Shown here in pieces: positions 8,101-14,965 of a stretch of 14,965 bases of DNA. Origin of the DNA: Anaerobacillus sp. (lineage in GTDB: Bacteria > Bacillota > Bacilli > Bacillales > Anaerobacillaceae). The stretch covers positions 1-14,965 of the forward strand of contig SKSA01000349.1 of assembly GCA_007118195.1 (NCBI GenBank). The letters are read 5' to 3'. The number at the start of each line of letters is the position of its first letter. Position 1 is the stretch's first letter. The notes under the pieces were generated by a model. That model was not told the origin of the DNA and did not search any database. It worked only from the letters and a program-made list of their open reading frames with translations. The translations under genes and the position numbers were made by a program.

Positions 8101-9174
8101 TTGGATCATAGTAGTAAAACAGCATTTATAAATGATGTTTTAAAATTAGTTGCTCCTGGAACGCCACTTAGAGCAGGGATTGATAATGTATTAAGGGCAA
8201 AAACAGGAGGTCTAATCGTATTAGGATATAACAATGAAATGATGAACATTGTTGACGGTGGTTTCTTCATTAATTGTGAGTTTTCTCCAGCATATCTTTA
8301 TGAACTTGCCAAAATGGATGGCGCGATTATTTTGAGTGAAGAAGGAGATCGAATTTTATATGCAAACACACAGTTAGTGCCTAATCCTTCAATTGCATCT
8401 AGTGAAACAGGAATACGCCATCGAACTGCAGAAAGAGTCGCTAGACAAACGAATAATTTAGTGATTTCGATTTCGCAAAGAAGAAATGTAATTACTCTAT
8501 ATCAAGGTGAATGTCGTTATTCGTTAAAGGATATTGGCGTTATTTTAACAAAAGCTAATCAAGCGATTCAAACGCTTGAAAAATATAAATCTGTACTTGA
8601 TCAAGGGATCACTAATTTAGGAGCACTCGAGTTTGAAGAGTTAGTCACGTTTCAAGAAGTATCGCAAGTGATTCATCGAGTAGAAATGGTACTTCGAATT
8701 AAACGTGAAATATTGAACTATGTTAATGAGCTAGGCGACGAAGGAAGGTTAATTTCCATGCAACTCGAGGAACTAGTTTCCAATACAGAAAAAGAGGCAA
8801 GGCTTTTAATTAAAGATTATGTAAAAGATCCAAATCAAGATGAGCTACATATATTAAAACAATTAAAGAAATTATCCAACGATGAGTTACTTGACGATCA
8901 AACAATCGTTAAAATATTAGGCTTTTCAAAAAATATTAACTTATCAGAGCATACCATTAACCCACGAGGATATCGTATTCTTCATAAGATTCCGCGAATA
9001 CCACCGCTTGTCGTCGAGAATCTTATTGAGAAATTCGAAGACATTAATCATATTATGAGAGCTTCTATAGTAGAGCTTGATGAAGTAGATGGCATTGGTG
9101 AAGCACGGGCTAGGAAAATTAAAGAAGGTTTAACACGCATCCAAGAACAATTGTTCATCGATCGACATATTTAA
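8101..9174 (+). CDS. disA: DisA, DNA-integrity scanning diadenylate cyclase
   Basis: The 357-residue protein is DisA, an octameric enzyme that makes c-di-AMP from two ATP molecules and stops doing so when it meets branched DNA. The N-terminal DAC domain contains MDGAIIL with D73-G74-A75 and the RHR motif at 107-109, both needed for catalysis. The C-terminal region ends in helix-hairpin-helix DNA binding (about 310-350, with [14 protein letters not shown]). The start is TTG at 8101; GGGAGG (8087-8092) lies eight bases upstream within the end of radA, and residues from there match the DisA N terminus. RadA is known to interact with and limit DisA in B. subtilis, which fits the pairing. Confidence 0.96.
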   Translation: MDHSSKTAFINDVLKLVAPGTPLRAGIDNVLRAKTGGLIVLGYNNEMMNIVDGGFFINCEFSPAYLYELAKMDGAIILSEEGDRILYANTQLVPNPSIASSETGIRHRTAERVARQTNNLVISISQRRNVITLYQGECRYSLKDIGVILTKANQAIQTLEKYKSVLDQGITNLGALEFEELVTFQEVSQVIHRVEMVLRIKREILNYVNELGDEGRLISMQLEELVSNTEKEARLLIKDYVKDPNQDELHILKQLKKLSNDELLDDQTIVKILGFSKNINLSEHTINPRGYRILHKIPRIPPLVVENLIEKFEDINHIMRASIVELDEVDGIGEARARKIKEGLTRIQEQLFIDRHI

Positions 9175-9183
9175 AGAAATTTC

Positions 9184-9212
9184 TTGACGTATATATATAT
9201 TGACGTTATAAT
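9184..9212 (+). promoter_or_regulatory. Sigma-A promoter of yacL
   Basis: TTGACG (9184-9189) and TATAAT (9207-9212) are separated by exactly 17 bases, a near-perfect sigma-A promoter ten bases after the disA stop. The predicted start is near 9219, leaving a leader of about 155 bases before yacL. Confidence 0.88.
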
Positions 9213-9221
9213 AAAAAGTTT

Positions 9222-9237
9222 TTGTCACAATTGACAA
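9222..9237. promoter_or_regulatory. Inverted repeat just after the yacL transcription start
   Basis: TTGTCA (9222-9227) and TGACAA (9232-9237) form a perfect six-base inverted repeat with a four-base centre, immediately downstream of the predicted start near 9219. The position suits an operator for a dimeric repressor. The regulator is not identifiable from the sequence. Confidence 0.45.
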
Positions 9238-9269
9238 CCTACTACGACTTTGTTATTTTTAAACTATGA

Positions 9270-9338
9270 AAAATTTGAAAACAACTATAAAAAATATAGA
9301 AAATTTCGTTATTTTTTAAAAATTATGTTTCAAATTTT
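9270..9338 (+). repeat. AU-rich inverted repeat in the yacL leader
   Basis: AAAATTTGAAA (9270-9280) and TTTCAAATTTT (9328-9338) are perfect 11-base inverted arms enclosing 47 AT-rich bases. The leader RNA could fold here, just before the strong ribosome binding site. The low complexity of the sequence makes a chance origin possible. Confidence 0.35.
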
Positions 9339-9376
9339 ACTGATTGTCTATAATGATAAAGGAGGTGAAATAATAT

Positions 9377-10465
9377 ATGTTGAGATGGATAGTAACACTT
9401 TTCTTTATTTTCTTAGGTGGAACATTAGGGTATTTATTCGTTCCAGACCTAATAAAAATCTTGAATTTTGGCTTACCTAATTGGGCAACAAATTCATATG
9501 TGGGAGCCGGAATTGGCGCAATTATTTTATATTTAATTTCATTTTGGGTGGCAGATTATATTGTCGGTTTAATTCGTTTAGTAGAAGAAAAATTAGTCAA
9601 AGCACCGGCAACAGATGTTCTTTTTGGAACAATGGGAATAATTTTTGGACTAATCGTTGCTTTTTTAATTGTTTTACCGTTGAACACCATTAATCTTCCG
9701 GTTTTTAGCACGGTACTACCGATCTTTTTAACATTGTTATTAGGTTATTTAGGTTTTCAAGTAGGATTTAAAAAACGCGATGAATTAATTAATTTATTTT
9801 CAAGGAAAAGTGATAAGAAAAAAGATATTGAAGAAGTTGTTAAAGAAAGACACGGTGTCGAGTTGAAAATTTTAGATACGAGTGTCATTATTGACGGTCG
9901 AATTGCTGACATTTGTCAAACTGGCTTTTTAGAAGGAACTTTAGTTATTCCACAATTTGTATTGGAAGAATTACAGCATATTGCAGACTCTTCTGATGTG
10001 TTAAAAAGAAACCGTGGACGTCGTGGTTTAGATATATTGAATAAAATTCAAAAAGAGTTATCAATAAATGTTGAAATATATGAAGGTGATTTTGAGGATA
10101 TACAAGAAGTTGACAGTAAGTTAGTGAAGCTTGCTAAAATTGTATCGGGTCTTGTAGTGACAAATGACTTTAATTTAAATAAAGTTTGTGATCTTCAAGG
10201 TGTTCCTGTATTAAATATTAATGACTTAGCAAATGCTGTTAAACCGATTGTTTTACCTGGTGAAGAACTACATGTGCAAGTAATTAAAGATGGAAAAGAG
10301 CATAATCAAGGGATTGCTTATTTAGATGATGGTACGATGATCGTTGTTGAAGGTGGTCGAGATCATATCGGCAAACATATCGATGTCATTGTAACGAGTG
10401 TTCTGCAAACATCTGCGGGTAGAATGATTTTTGCGAAACCTAAATTACTTGAAAAGGCTTTATAA
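9377..10465 (+). CDS. yacL: YacL-type membrane-anchored PIN/TRAM protein
   Basis: The 362-residue protein has about four membrane segments (near 4-22, 42-63, 80-103 and 108-130), then a PIN nuclease-like domain and a C-terminal TRAM domain (about 292-352). The PIN domain starts [13 protein letters not shown], and its acidic set is visible as D167, E198, D246 and D264, so a metal-dependent ribonuclease site is likely intact. The exact substrate of YacL is not known to me. The AGGAGGTGA ribosome binding site (9360-9368) is almost ideal, eight bases before the ATG. It has its own promoter and terminator, so it is a single-gene unit between disA and ispD. Confidence 0.92.
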   Translation: MLRWIVTLFFIFLGGTLGYLFVPDLIKILNFGLPNWATNSYVGAGIGAIILYLISFWVADYIVGLIRLVEEKLVKAPATDVLFGTMGIIFGLIVAFLIVLPLNTINLPVFSTVLPIFLTLLLGYLGFQVGFKKRDELINLFSRKSDKKKDIEEVVKERHGVELKILDTSVIIDGRIADICQTGFLEGTLVIPQFVLEELQHIADSSDVLKRNRGRRGLDILNKIQKELSINVEIYEGDFEDIQEVDSKLVKLAKIVSGLVVTNDFNLNKVCDLQGVPVLNINDLANAVKPIVLPGEELHVQVIKDGKEHNQGIAYLDDGTMIVVEGGRDHIGKHIDVIVTSVLQTSAGRMIFAKPKLLEKAL

Positions 10466-10485
10466 AATTTTATAGTGTGAAATAT

Positions 10486-10525
10486 AAACGTTAGGTAGGC
10501 AAATGCTTGCCTGGCGTTTCCTTTT
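10486..10525 (+). terminator. Terminator after yacL
   Basis: A long stem with several G-U pairs forms between about 10486-10499 (starting AAACGTTAGG) and 10506-10519 (ending CCTGGCGTTT). An inner alternative is AGGCAA/TTGCCT around ATGC. CCTTTTT follows. It lies 20 bases after the yacL stop and separates it from ispD. Confidence 0.75.
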
Positions 10526-10545
10526 TCCCCTTAGTTCGCTATAAT
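10517..10545 (+). promoter_or_regulatory. Possible ispD promoter
   Basis: A perfect -10 TATAAT (10540-10545) lies 45 bases before the ispD start. The hexamer 17 bases upstream is TTTCCT (10517-10522), a poor -35. Its position right after the yacL terminator supports a new transcription unit here. Confidence 0.45.
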
Positions 10546-10589
10546 AATCATAGTCATGAGATTAAATTGATGGGGGATGCCTTACTAAA

Positions 10590-11282
10590 ATGAAATATTC
10601 TGTAGTGATCCCAGCAGCTGGTCAAGGAAAAAGGATGAATTTAGGTAAAAATAAACAGTTTCTTCTTTTAGAAAATAAACCGGTGATCATTCATACACTA
10701 GAAGTTTTTCAAGAAGACAGTTGGTGCGAAGAGATAATTGTCGTTGCAAATGAAAAAGAAATTGATGAAATTAAACAATTAACAAATACATATAACATTT
10801 GCAAGGTAAAAAAAATAATTCCAGGTGGTACCGAGCGACAGCATAGTGTTCGGAACGGCTTGAAGACATTGACTGGTGATCGAATTGTGCTCGTTCATGA
10901 TGGTGCTCGCCCTTTTGTAGTAAAAGAACAAATTCACCACTTAGTTGAGGAGGCGAAGCAATCGGGGGCTGCAATACTCGCTGTACCGATAAAAGATACC
11001 GTCAAAAAAAGTGAAGCTGGAACGATTTCATATACAGTTGACCGTTCGAATTTATGGAGTGCACAAACACCTCAAGCATTTCACTTACAAACGATCGTAC
11101 AGGCTCATAATTGGGCAGAACAAAATGAATTTTTAGGCACAGATGAAGCAAGTTTATTAGAAAAGTTAAACAAACCTACTTCGATTGTTATGGGAGATTA
11201 TTTTAATATTAAGCTTACGACGAAAGAGGATATCGTTTTTGCTGAATCTATTTTACGATTGAAACGAGGAGAAAAATCATGA
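10590..11282 (+). CDS. ispD: IspD, 2-C-methyl-D-erythritol 4-phosphate cytidylyltransferase
   Basis: The 230-residue protein is the third enzyme of the MEP isoprenoid pathway. It joins CTP and 2-C-methyl-D-erythritol 4-phosphate to give CDP-methylerythritol. The nucleotide-binding loop is [11 protein letters not shown] (6-16, with R15), followed by K22 in [13 protein letters not shown] (102-110) and the [14 protein letters not shown] segment (151-164, with R152) are the other active-site motifs. GGGGG (10572-10576) is 13 bases before the ATG, longer than usual; no closer in-frame start exists. The stop overlaps the ispF start as ATGA, giving tight coupling. Confidence 0.96.
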   Translation: MKYSVVIPAAGQGKRMNLGKNKQFLLLENKPVIIHTLEVFQEDSWCEEIIVVANEKEIDEIKQLTNTYNICKVKKIIPGGTERQHSVRNGLKTLTGDRIVLVHDGARPFVVKEQIHHLVEEAKQSGAAILAVPIKDTVKKSEAGTISYTVDRSNLWSAQTPQAFHLQTIVQAHNWAEQNEFLGTDEASLLEKLNKPTSIVMGDYFNIKLTTKEDIVFAESILRLKRGEKS

Positions 11283-11761
11283 TGAGAATAGGACAAGGCT
11301 TTGATGTACATCAACTAGTTGAAGGGAGACCGGTAATCATTGGGGGGATTGAAATTCCTCATGAAAAAGGCTTATTAGGTCACTCTGATGCTGATGTATT
11401 ATTACATACAGTCGCTGATGCATGTTTAGGAGCTATCGGTGAGGGTGATATAGGAAAGCATTTTCCGGATACCGATCCTGCTTTTAAAGGTGCTGATTCG
11501 GCAAAGCTTCTTTCCCACGTGTGGGAAATTGTTAAAGGAAAAGGCTATAAACTCGGAAATATTGATTGTACAATTATTGCCCAAAAGCCTAAAATGGCTC
11601 CGCATATTCCTAAAATGAAAAAACGAATTGCCGAACTGCTCGAGGCTGATGATCACACAGTCAATGTGAAAGCTACGACAACAGAGAAATTAGGATTTTG
11701 TGGTAGAGAAGAAGGGATTGCCGCCCAAGCGGTTGTTTTATTAGTTGAGAGTGTTGAGTGA
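11279..11761 (+). CDS. ispF: IspF, 2-C-methyl-D-erythritol 2,4-cyclodiphosphate synthase
   Basis: The 160-residue protein converts CDP-methylerythritol 2-phosphate to the cyclic diphosphate in the MEP pathway, as a homotrimer. The metal ligands are D9 and H11 in GFDVH and H43 in DVLLH. The family signature [13 protein letters not shown] spans 31-43, and the substrate motif [13 protein letters not shown] lies near the C terminus. GAGGAG (11266-11271) is seven bases before the first ATG; a second ATG follows directly. The last codons (ESVE and stop) coincide with the first heptads of the GAGT repeat at 11749, so the C terminus may have been shaped by that element. Confidence 0.96.
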   Translation: MMRIGQGFDVHQLVEGRPVIIGGIEIPHEKGLLGHSDADVLLHTVADACLGAIGEGDIGKHFPDTDPAFKGADSAKLLSHVWEIVKGKGYKLGNIDCTIIAQKPKMAPHIPKMKKRIAELLEADDHTVNVKATTTEKLGFCGREEGIAAQAVVLLVESVE

Positions 11762-11848
11762 AGAGTTATGAGTTGGTGTGTAAAGCTTCGAAGCACTAAA
11801 CTCAAAACTCAAAACTCAAAACTCAAAACTCAAAACTCAAAACTCAAG
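11749..11848. repeat. GAGT/ACTC heptad element before gltX
   Basis: Four heptads of the form GAGTNNN run from 11749 to 11776, starting inside the end of ispF. A 23-base core follows with the palindrome GCTTCGAAGC. Then come seven heptads from 11800 to 11848, six of them exactly ACTCAAA and the last ACTCAAG. The GAGT arm and the ACTC arm are roughly complementary, so the transcript could fold into a long imperfect hairpin. The element ends seven bases before the gltX ribosome binding site. A second member lies before cysS (14539-14766). I see no coding content and no recognised family. Confidence 0.85.
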
Positions 11849-11867
11849 AAGTGAAAGGATGTTATAT

Positions 11868-13325
11868 ATGTCAAAACAAGTACGAGTTCGGTTTGCTCCA
11901 AGTCCAACGGGGCACTTACACATTGGTGGAGCGAGATCTGCTCTTTTTAATTATTTATTTGCTCGCAATCAAGATGGAAAATTTATTGTGAGAATTGAAG
12001 ATACAGATCAAGCGAGAAATGTTGATACAGCTAAAGAAAAGCTTCTTGAGAGCATGAAGTGGTTAGGAATTGATTGGGACGAAAGTATTGATGTCGGTGG
12101 CGAATATGGTCCTTATAGTTGTATGGAAAGAGTAGATATTTATAAAAAGTATATTCAATCCTTAATAGATGAAGGTAAAGCTTATTACTGTTACATGAGT
12201 GAAGAAGAAAGTGAAAAAGAACGTGAGGAGCAATTAGCTCGTGGGGAAACACCAAAATATAGTGGTAGAGATCGCGATTTAACAGAAGAACAGCGTGCTG
12301 CTTATGAAAAAGAAGGTAGAGTTCCTGTTGTTCGTTTCCGTGTTCAAGAGGGGAAACAAGTAGTTGTTGATGATGCTGTTAGAGGAACCGTTTCTTTTGA
12401 TACAGATGGAATTGGTGATTTCATTATTGCGAGACGGGATGGTATTCCTATGTACAACTTTGCTGTTGTTATTGATGATCATTTAATGGAAATTACTCAT
12501 GTGATTCGTGGAGAGGAACATTTATCTAATGCTCCAAGACAAGTGTTGTTATTTGAAGCATTCGGTTGGGAAGCGCCTAAGTTCGCTCACGCCTCATTAA
12601 TTTTAAATCAAGACCGTCAAAAGATGAGTAAACGAGACGAGTCGATTATCCAATTCGTTGAACAATATCGTGAACTAGGTTATTTACCAGAGGCACTTGT
12701 TAACTTTTTAGCTCTACTTGGCTGGTCTCCGGTTGGTGAGGAAGAAATCTTTACGAAAGCTGAATTAATTGATCAATTTAGTTTAGAAAGAGTTTCTAAA
12801 GCACCTGCTGTATTTGATACACAAAAGTTAGAGTGGATGAATAATCAATATATGAAGAAGGCTGATGGAGAAAAAGTGGTTGAACTAGCATTACCTCATT
12901 TAATCGCGAATGGTAAGCTACCAGAAAACATGTCGGAAGAACAAGTGGCTTGGGCTCGTGACTTAATTTTGTTACATCAAGAAAAAATGAGTTATGGAGC
13001 ACAAATTGTTGAGCTAACAGAGTTGTTCTTTAAGGCTGATATTGAGTATAATAATGAAGAAGCAAAGGAAGTTTTAAGTCAGGAACAAGTACCTGCAGTT
13101 ATTTCTGAATTTAAAAATCAATTAGAAGCTTTAACATCGTTTGATGCAGCAGATATTAAAGCAGCGACAAAAGCAACACAAAAAGCTACTGGACAAAAAG
13201 GAAAACAGCTCTTTATGCCAATTCGGGTAGCGACTACAGGGCAAACGCATGGCCCTGATTTACCTCAAGCCATTAGCTTATTAGGTAAAGAGGTCATCTT
13301 AAGCAGACTAGAAGCTTTACTTTAA
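11868..13325 (+). CDS. gltX: GltX, glutamyl-tRNA synthetase
   Basis: The 485-residue protein is a class I synthetase that attaches glutamate to tRNA-Glu. In Bacillus it is non-discriminating and also loads tRNA-Gln for later amidation. The HIGH-type motif is HIGG (18-21) within [14 protein letters not shown], and the KMSKR motif lies at 252-256. The C-terminal anticodon-binding region ends with [14 protein letters not shown] chose ATG 11868: AAGGA (11855-11859) is eight bases upstream, whereas an in-frame ATG at 11859 overlaps that site; the known family begins near VRVRF. It follows the heptad element rather than a T-box. No terminator is visible after it. Confidence 0.96.
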   Translation: MSKQVRVRFAPSPTGHLHIGGARSALFNYLFARNQDGKFIVRIEDTDQARNVDTAKEKLLESMKWLGIDWDESIDVGGEYGPYSCMERVDIYKKYIQSLIDEGKAYYCYMSEEESEKEREEQLARGETPKYSGRDRDLTEEQRAAYEKEGRVPVVRFRVQEGKQVVVDDAVRGTVSFDTDGIGDFIIARRDGIPMYNFAVVIDDHLMEITHVIRGEEHLSNAPRQVLLFEAFGWEAPKFAHASLILNQDRQKMSKRDESIIQFVEQYRELGYLPEALVNFLALLGWSPVGEEEIFTKAELIDQFSLERVSKAPAVFDTQKLEWMNNQYMKKADGEKVVELALPHLIANGKLPENMSEEQVAWARDLILLHQEKMSYGAQIVELTELFFKADIEYNNEEAKEVLSQEQVPAVISEFKNQLEALTSFDAADIKAATKATQKATGQKGKQLFMPIRVATTGQTHGPDLPQAISLLGKEVILSRLEALL

Positions 13326-13344
13326 CTAAAAGTAAATATATAAA
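13316..13344 (+). promoter_or_regulatory. Possible promoter of the cysE T-box leader
   Basis: TTTACT (13316-13321) and TATAAA (13339-13344) are 17 bases apart, overlapping the end of gltX. Transcription would begin near 13351, exactly where the T-box Stem I starts, which supports the call. Both hexamers are imperfect. Confidence 0.55.
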
Positions 13345-13462
13345 CGTTGAAGAGGATAAGTAAAAGGATCATTTCTTTTTAGAGAGAGTTGCCCCGGCTG
13401 AAAGCAGCTTAAGAAATAACTTTTGAAATGCCCCTCTGAGTCCTATACTAAAAAACTTTAAT

Positions 13463-13504
13463 GGAAGTTTAAAACCTCCTGATTACCGGACTTTTTAAAC
13501 TTCC
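13463..13504. repeat. Short hairpin repeat inside the T-box leader
   Basis: GGAAGTTTAAAA (13463-13474) and TTTTAAACTTCC (13493-13504) are perfect 12-base inverted arms. The right part of this unit is identical over 24 bases (13480-13503) to the right end of the longer element that follows (13638-13661). It looks like an internally deleted copy of that element. Confidence 0.7.
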
Positions 13505-13515
13505 GTATAGTGTGA

Positions 13516-13658
13516 GTTTAAAAAGGAGGATAATCAGAGCCGAGAAGATCAAGGCGGCGAAGCTTCGAGCAGTGGAATGTATACTATTTAATACATGAGC
13601 AGCGCAGAAGCAAGCTAACGAAGAGCTTCGATAGCTATGATTACCGGACTTTTTAAAC
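13516..13658. repeat. Hairpin repeat element, about 143 bp, inside the T-box leader
   Basis: GTTTAAAAAG (13516-13525) and CTTTTTAAAC (13649-13658) form perfect 10-base ends. Inside, TAATCA (13531-13536) pairs with TGATTA (13638-13643), and near the centre ATGTAT (13577-13582) pairs with ATACAT (13591-13596). The whole is a long imperfect hairpin with a GC-richer body full of CGAAGC-type words. From memory, similar units (TTCAAAAAGTCCGG ends, GCTCATGTA-like centres) recur in many Bacillus genomes. It carries no coding frame and lies between Stem I and the antiterminator of the T-box. Confidence 0.75.
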
Positions 13659-13749
13659 TTCTTCTCAAAGTTAAGTAAGTATAGGCGGTACTCACCGTTA
13701 ACGAGCTAAGAGGAGTAGATTTACTCAAACAGAGTGGGACCGCGCAAAA

Positions 13750-13787
13750 AGCGTCTCTGTGCTAAGTATGCACAGAGGCGCTTTTTT
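13750..13787 (+). terminator. T-box regulated terminator
   Basis: AGCGTCTCTGTGC (13750-13762) pairs with GCACAGAGGCGCT (13770-13782) over 13 positions with one G-U, around TAAGTAT, followed by a T tract to 13787. It is mutually exclusive with the antiterminator because both use CTCTGT. This is the off state of the cysteine T-box. Confidence 0.93.
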
Positions 13788-13894
13788 ATATATAGAACTA
13801 ATGATCAAATATAGCTATACAAACAAAGTAGAGATTGCGCTTTTCAATATTTTAAATGATCAAGTTCAGCAAGATTTTAAAGGGGGAGTAAGAA

Positions 13895-14530
13895 TTGTTT
13901 AAAACGTTAAGAAACGATATCGATGTAGTCTTCGAACAAGATCCAGCAGCTAGAAATAAACTAGAAGTGATATTTTCTTATTCGGGACTTCATGCTATTT
14001 GGGGGCATAGATTTGCGCATTCTTTATGGAAAAAACGAATGTTTTTTTTAGCGAGGTTAATATCGCAAATTACTCGCTTTATTACAGGTGTTGAAATACA
14101 CCCAGGGGCTGTGATTGGTCAACGTCTATTTATCGACCATGGGATGGGTGTTGTTATCGGAGAAACGTGTGAAATTGGTGATAATGTAACGATTTATCAA
14201 GGTGTCACTTTAGGGGGAACTGGTAAAGAAAAAGGAAAGCGACACCCGACAATCGAGGATAATGTTTTGATAGCCTCAGGGGCTAAAGTGTTAGGATCGA
14301 TGACGATTGGTAAAAATTCAAGAGTTGGTGCAGGTTCCGTGGTGTTGAAAGAAGTGCCACCTAATTCAACTGTTGTTGGTATTCCGGGACGGGTTGTTAT
14401 GCAAGATGGAGTGAAAATTAGTAGAGATTTAGACCATATCAATTTACCCGACCCAGTTGCAGATAAATTAAAAGAGTTAGAAGAAGAGATTAAACACCTT
14501 CAAGGGGAAATAGAAAAATTGAAACAGTGA
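13895..14530 (+). CDS. cysE: CysE, serine O-acetyltransferase
   Basis: The 211-residue protein transfers acetyl from acetyl-CoA to L-serine, giving O-acetylserine, the carbon skeleton for cysteine. An N-terminal helical part is followed by left-handed beta-helix hexapeptide repeats (about 66-165). The catalytic pair D81-H82 lies in [12 protein letters not shown], and a second conserved histidine is H117 in KGKRHPTI. The C-terminal helix (about 187-210) is charged and coiled-coil-like. The start is TTG at 13895, six bases after GGGGGAG (13882-13888), and fits the MF(x)LRNDID start of Bacillus CysE. The gene lies downstream of the cysteine T-box and upstream of cysS. Confidence 0.96.
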   Translation: MFKTLRNDIDVVFEQDPAARNKLEVIFSYSGLHAIWGHRFAHSLWKKRMFFLARLISQITRFITGVEIHPGAVIGQRLFIDHGMGVVIGETCEIGDNVTIYQGVTLGGTGKEKGKRHPTIEDNVLIASGAKVLGSMTIGKNSRVGAGSVVLKEVPPNSTVVGIPGRVVMQDGVKISRDLDHINLPDPVADKLKELEEEIKHLQGEIEKLKQ

Positions 14531-14538
14531 TTAGTTTT

Positions 14539-14766
14539 GAGTTAAGAGTGAAGAGTGAAGAGTGTTGAGTTGGTGAAAGTAAATGCTTCGAAGTATTACT
14601 TATAAATAAGTTTATGCGCTATAAATTTAAAATCACGCTCAAATGAGTTGGTATGTTTTACTACAGAGCAGAGCATACCAAAACTCAAAACTCAACATTC
14701 AAAACTCAGAACTCAAAACTCAACATTCAAAACTCAGAACTCAAAACTCAACATTCAAAACTCAAA
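14539..14766. repeat. GAGT/ACTC heptad element before cysS
   Basis: Five GAGTNNN heptads run from 14539 to 14573. A core follows with GCTTCGAAG inside an AAGTAA/TTACTT hairpin. A further GAGTTGG (14645-14651) starts a second hairpin, GGTATG (14650-14655) with CATACC (14674-14679). Twelve ACTC-type heptads then fill 14683-14766. These form three 28-base super-repeats: within each, the second heptad ends in C, the third begins ATTC and the fourth ends AGA, except in the last copy. The array ends immediately before the cysS ribosome binding site. The shared GAGTTGGTG and GCTTCGAAG words show kinship with 11749-11848. Confidence 0.85.
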
Positions 14767-14783
14767 AAGGGAGTGTAAAATAA

Positions 14784-14965
14784 GTGGCGATTAAAGTTTA
14801 TAATACGTTAACGAGAAAAAAAGAAATTTTTAAGCCGATAGAAGAGGGAAAACTTAAAATGTACGTTTGCGGACCGACGGTATATAACTATATTCATATC
14901 GGTAATGCAAGACCTGCCATCGTTTTTGATATGGTACGAAGATATTTTGAATATCGTGGCTATGA
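14784..14965 (+). CDS. cysS: CysS, cysteinyl-tRNA synthetase, 5' part
   Basis: The first 60 codons match the N terminus of bacterial CysRS, a zinc-dependent class I synthetase that charges tRNA-Cys. [19 protein letters not shown] spans residues 26-44, with zinc ligand C29 and the HIGH-type motif HIGN at 38-41. The gene runs off the window end, so the KMSKS motif is not seen. The start is GTG at 14784, ten bases after AAGGGAG (14767-14773), which directly abuts the last repeat heptad. In Bacillus it is normally cotranscribed with cysE under the cysteine T-box; here the heptad element lies between them and may affect that. Confidence 0.95.
   Translation, partial: MAIKVYNTLTRKKEIFKPIEEGKLKMYVCGPTVYNYIHIGNARPAIVFDMVRRYFEYRGY

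Larger units (their letters stand above)
13353..13787 (+). promoter_or_regulatory. Cysteine T-box leader riboswitch before cysE
   Basis: This leader senses uncharged tRNA-Cys and permits transcription of cysE only when it is bound. The T-box sequence AGAGTGGGACCGCG (13731-13744) follows the typical GAGCTAAGAGGAG. Stem I is closed by AGGAT (13353-13357) and GTCCT (13440-13444), has the AAGTA bend motif, and holds a TGC cysteine specifier at 13429-13431 in GAAATGCCCC. A stem CGGT/ACCG (about 13686-13697) precedes the antiterminator. ACAGAG pairs with CTCTGT in the antiterminator, and the same CTCTGT is used by the terminator at 13750-13787. The leader is about 435 bases, longer than the usual 200-300, because hairpin repeats occupy 13463-13661. 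Confidence 0.92.

Noticed and set aside
9250..9480. 76-codon open frame over the yacL leader and start
   Set aside because: It is an AT-rich leader read in another frame, overlaps the clear yacL start and uses no ribosome binding site.
11800..11848. ACTCAAA heptads taken as CtsR binding sites
   Set aside because: They differ by one base from the CtsR heptad AGTCAAA, lack the paired three-base spacing, and form a continuous period-seven array. CtsR control of gltX is not expected.
11800..11848. Repeat arrays read as a CRISPR
   Set aside because: The units are seven bases and directly adjacent, with no unique spacers and no cas genes. The 28-base units before cysS also lack spacers.
11762..11867. 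A T-box in front of gltX
   Set aside because: No TGGNACCGCG core, no GAGCTAAGAGG motif and no terminator pair are present; only the heptad element occupies the gap.

Overview
The window is a chromosomal segment of a low-GC Gram-positive bacterium of the family Bacillaceae. The evidence is the protein set and the gene order ctsR-mcsA-mcsB-clpC-radA-disA-yacL-ispD-ispF-gltX-cysE-cysS directly downstream of an rRNA operon. This is the same order as near the origin in Bacillus subtilis. All genes are on the + strand. The many intergenic repeats resemble those I remember from Bacillus and alkaliphile-type genomes, but the genus cannot be fixed from the sequence alone.

Layout. 1-101: 3' end of a 5S rRNA gene and the rRNA operon terminator. 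103-965: a long AT-rich gap with no convincing gene. It holds a strong hairpin terminator (521-556), a large palindrome (558-707) and a structured, terminator-like leader (806-938) in front of an MgtC/SapB-family membrane protein gene (966-1685). 1727-6418: the class III heat-shock operon ctsR-mcsA-mcsB-clpC, with a sigma-A promoter, a three-heptad CtsR operator over the start of transcription, and a terminator after clpC. 6419-6722: a gap containing a repeat element with 27-bp direct repeats at its ends; it lies just before radA. 6723-9174: radA-disA, closely coupled. 9184-10525: yacL as its own unit with a sigma-A promoter and terminator. 10590-11761: ispD-ispF, overlapping. 11868-13325: gltX. 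13316-14965: a cysteine T-box leader, cysE and the beginning of cysS, which runs off the window.

How the genes work together. CtsR represses the stress operon. McsB is a protein arginine kinase, McsA is its zinc-binding activator, and ClpC is the AAA+ unfoldase that works with ClpP on arginine-phosphorylated proteins. RadA and DisA act on recombination intermediates and in c-di-AMP signalling. IspD and IspF are two steps of the MEP isoprenoid pathway. GltX and CysS charge tRNAs, and CysE starts cysteine synthesis. The T-box couples cysE, and presumably cysS, to the charging of tRNA-Cys.

The coding content is ordinary core genome. The unusual material lies between the genes. Two members of a seven-base-period GAGT/ACTC repeat element sit immediately before the two aminoacyl-tRNA synthetase genes gltX and cysS. 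The cysE T-box appears to have been invaded by one or two copies of a hairpin repeat placed between its Stem I and its antiterminator. The leader before the MgtC-family gene folds into a multi-stem attenuator-like structure that I cannot assign to a known riboswitch class. No CRISPR array, prophage, transposase or tRNA gene was seen.
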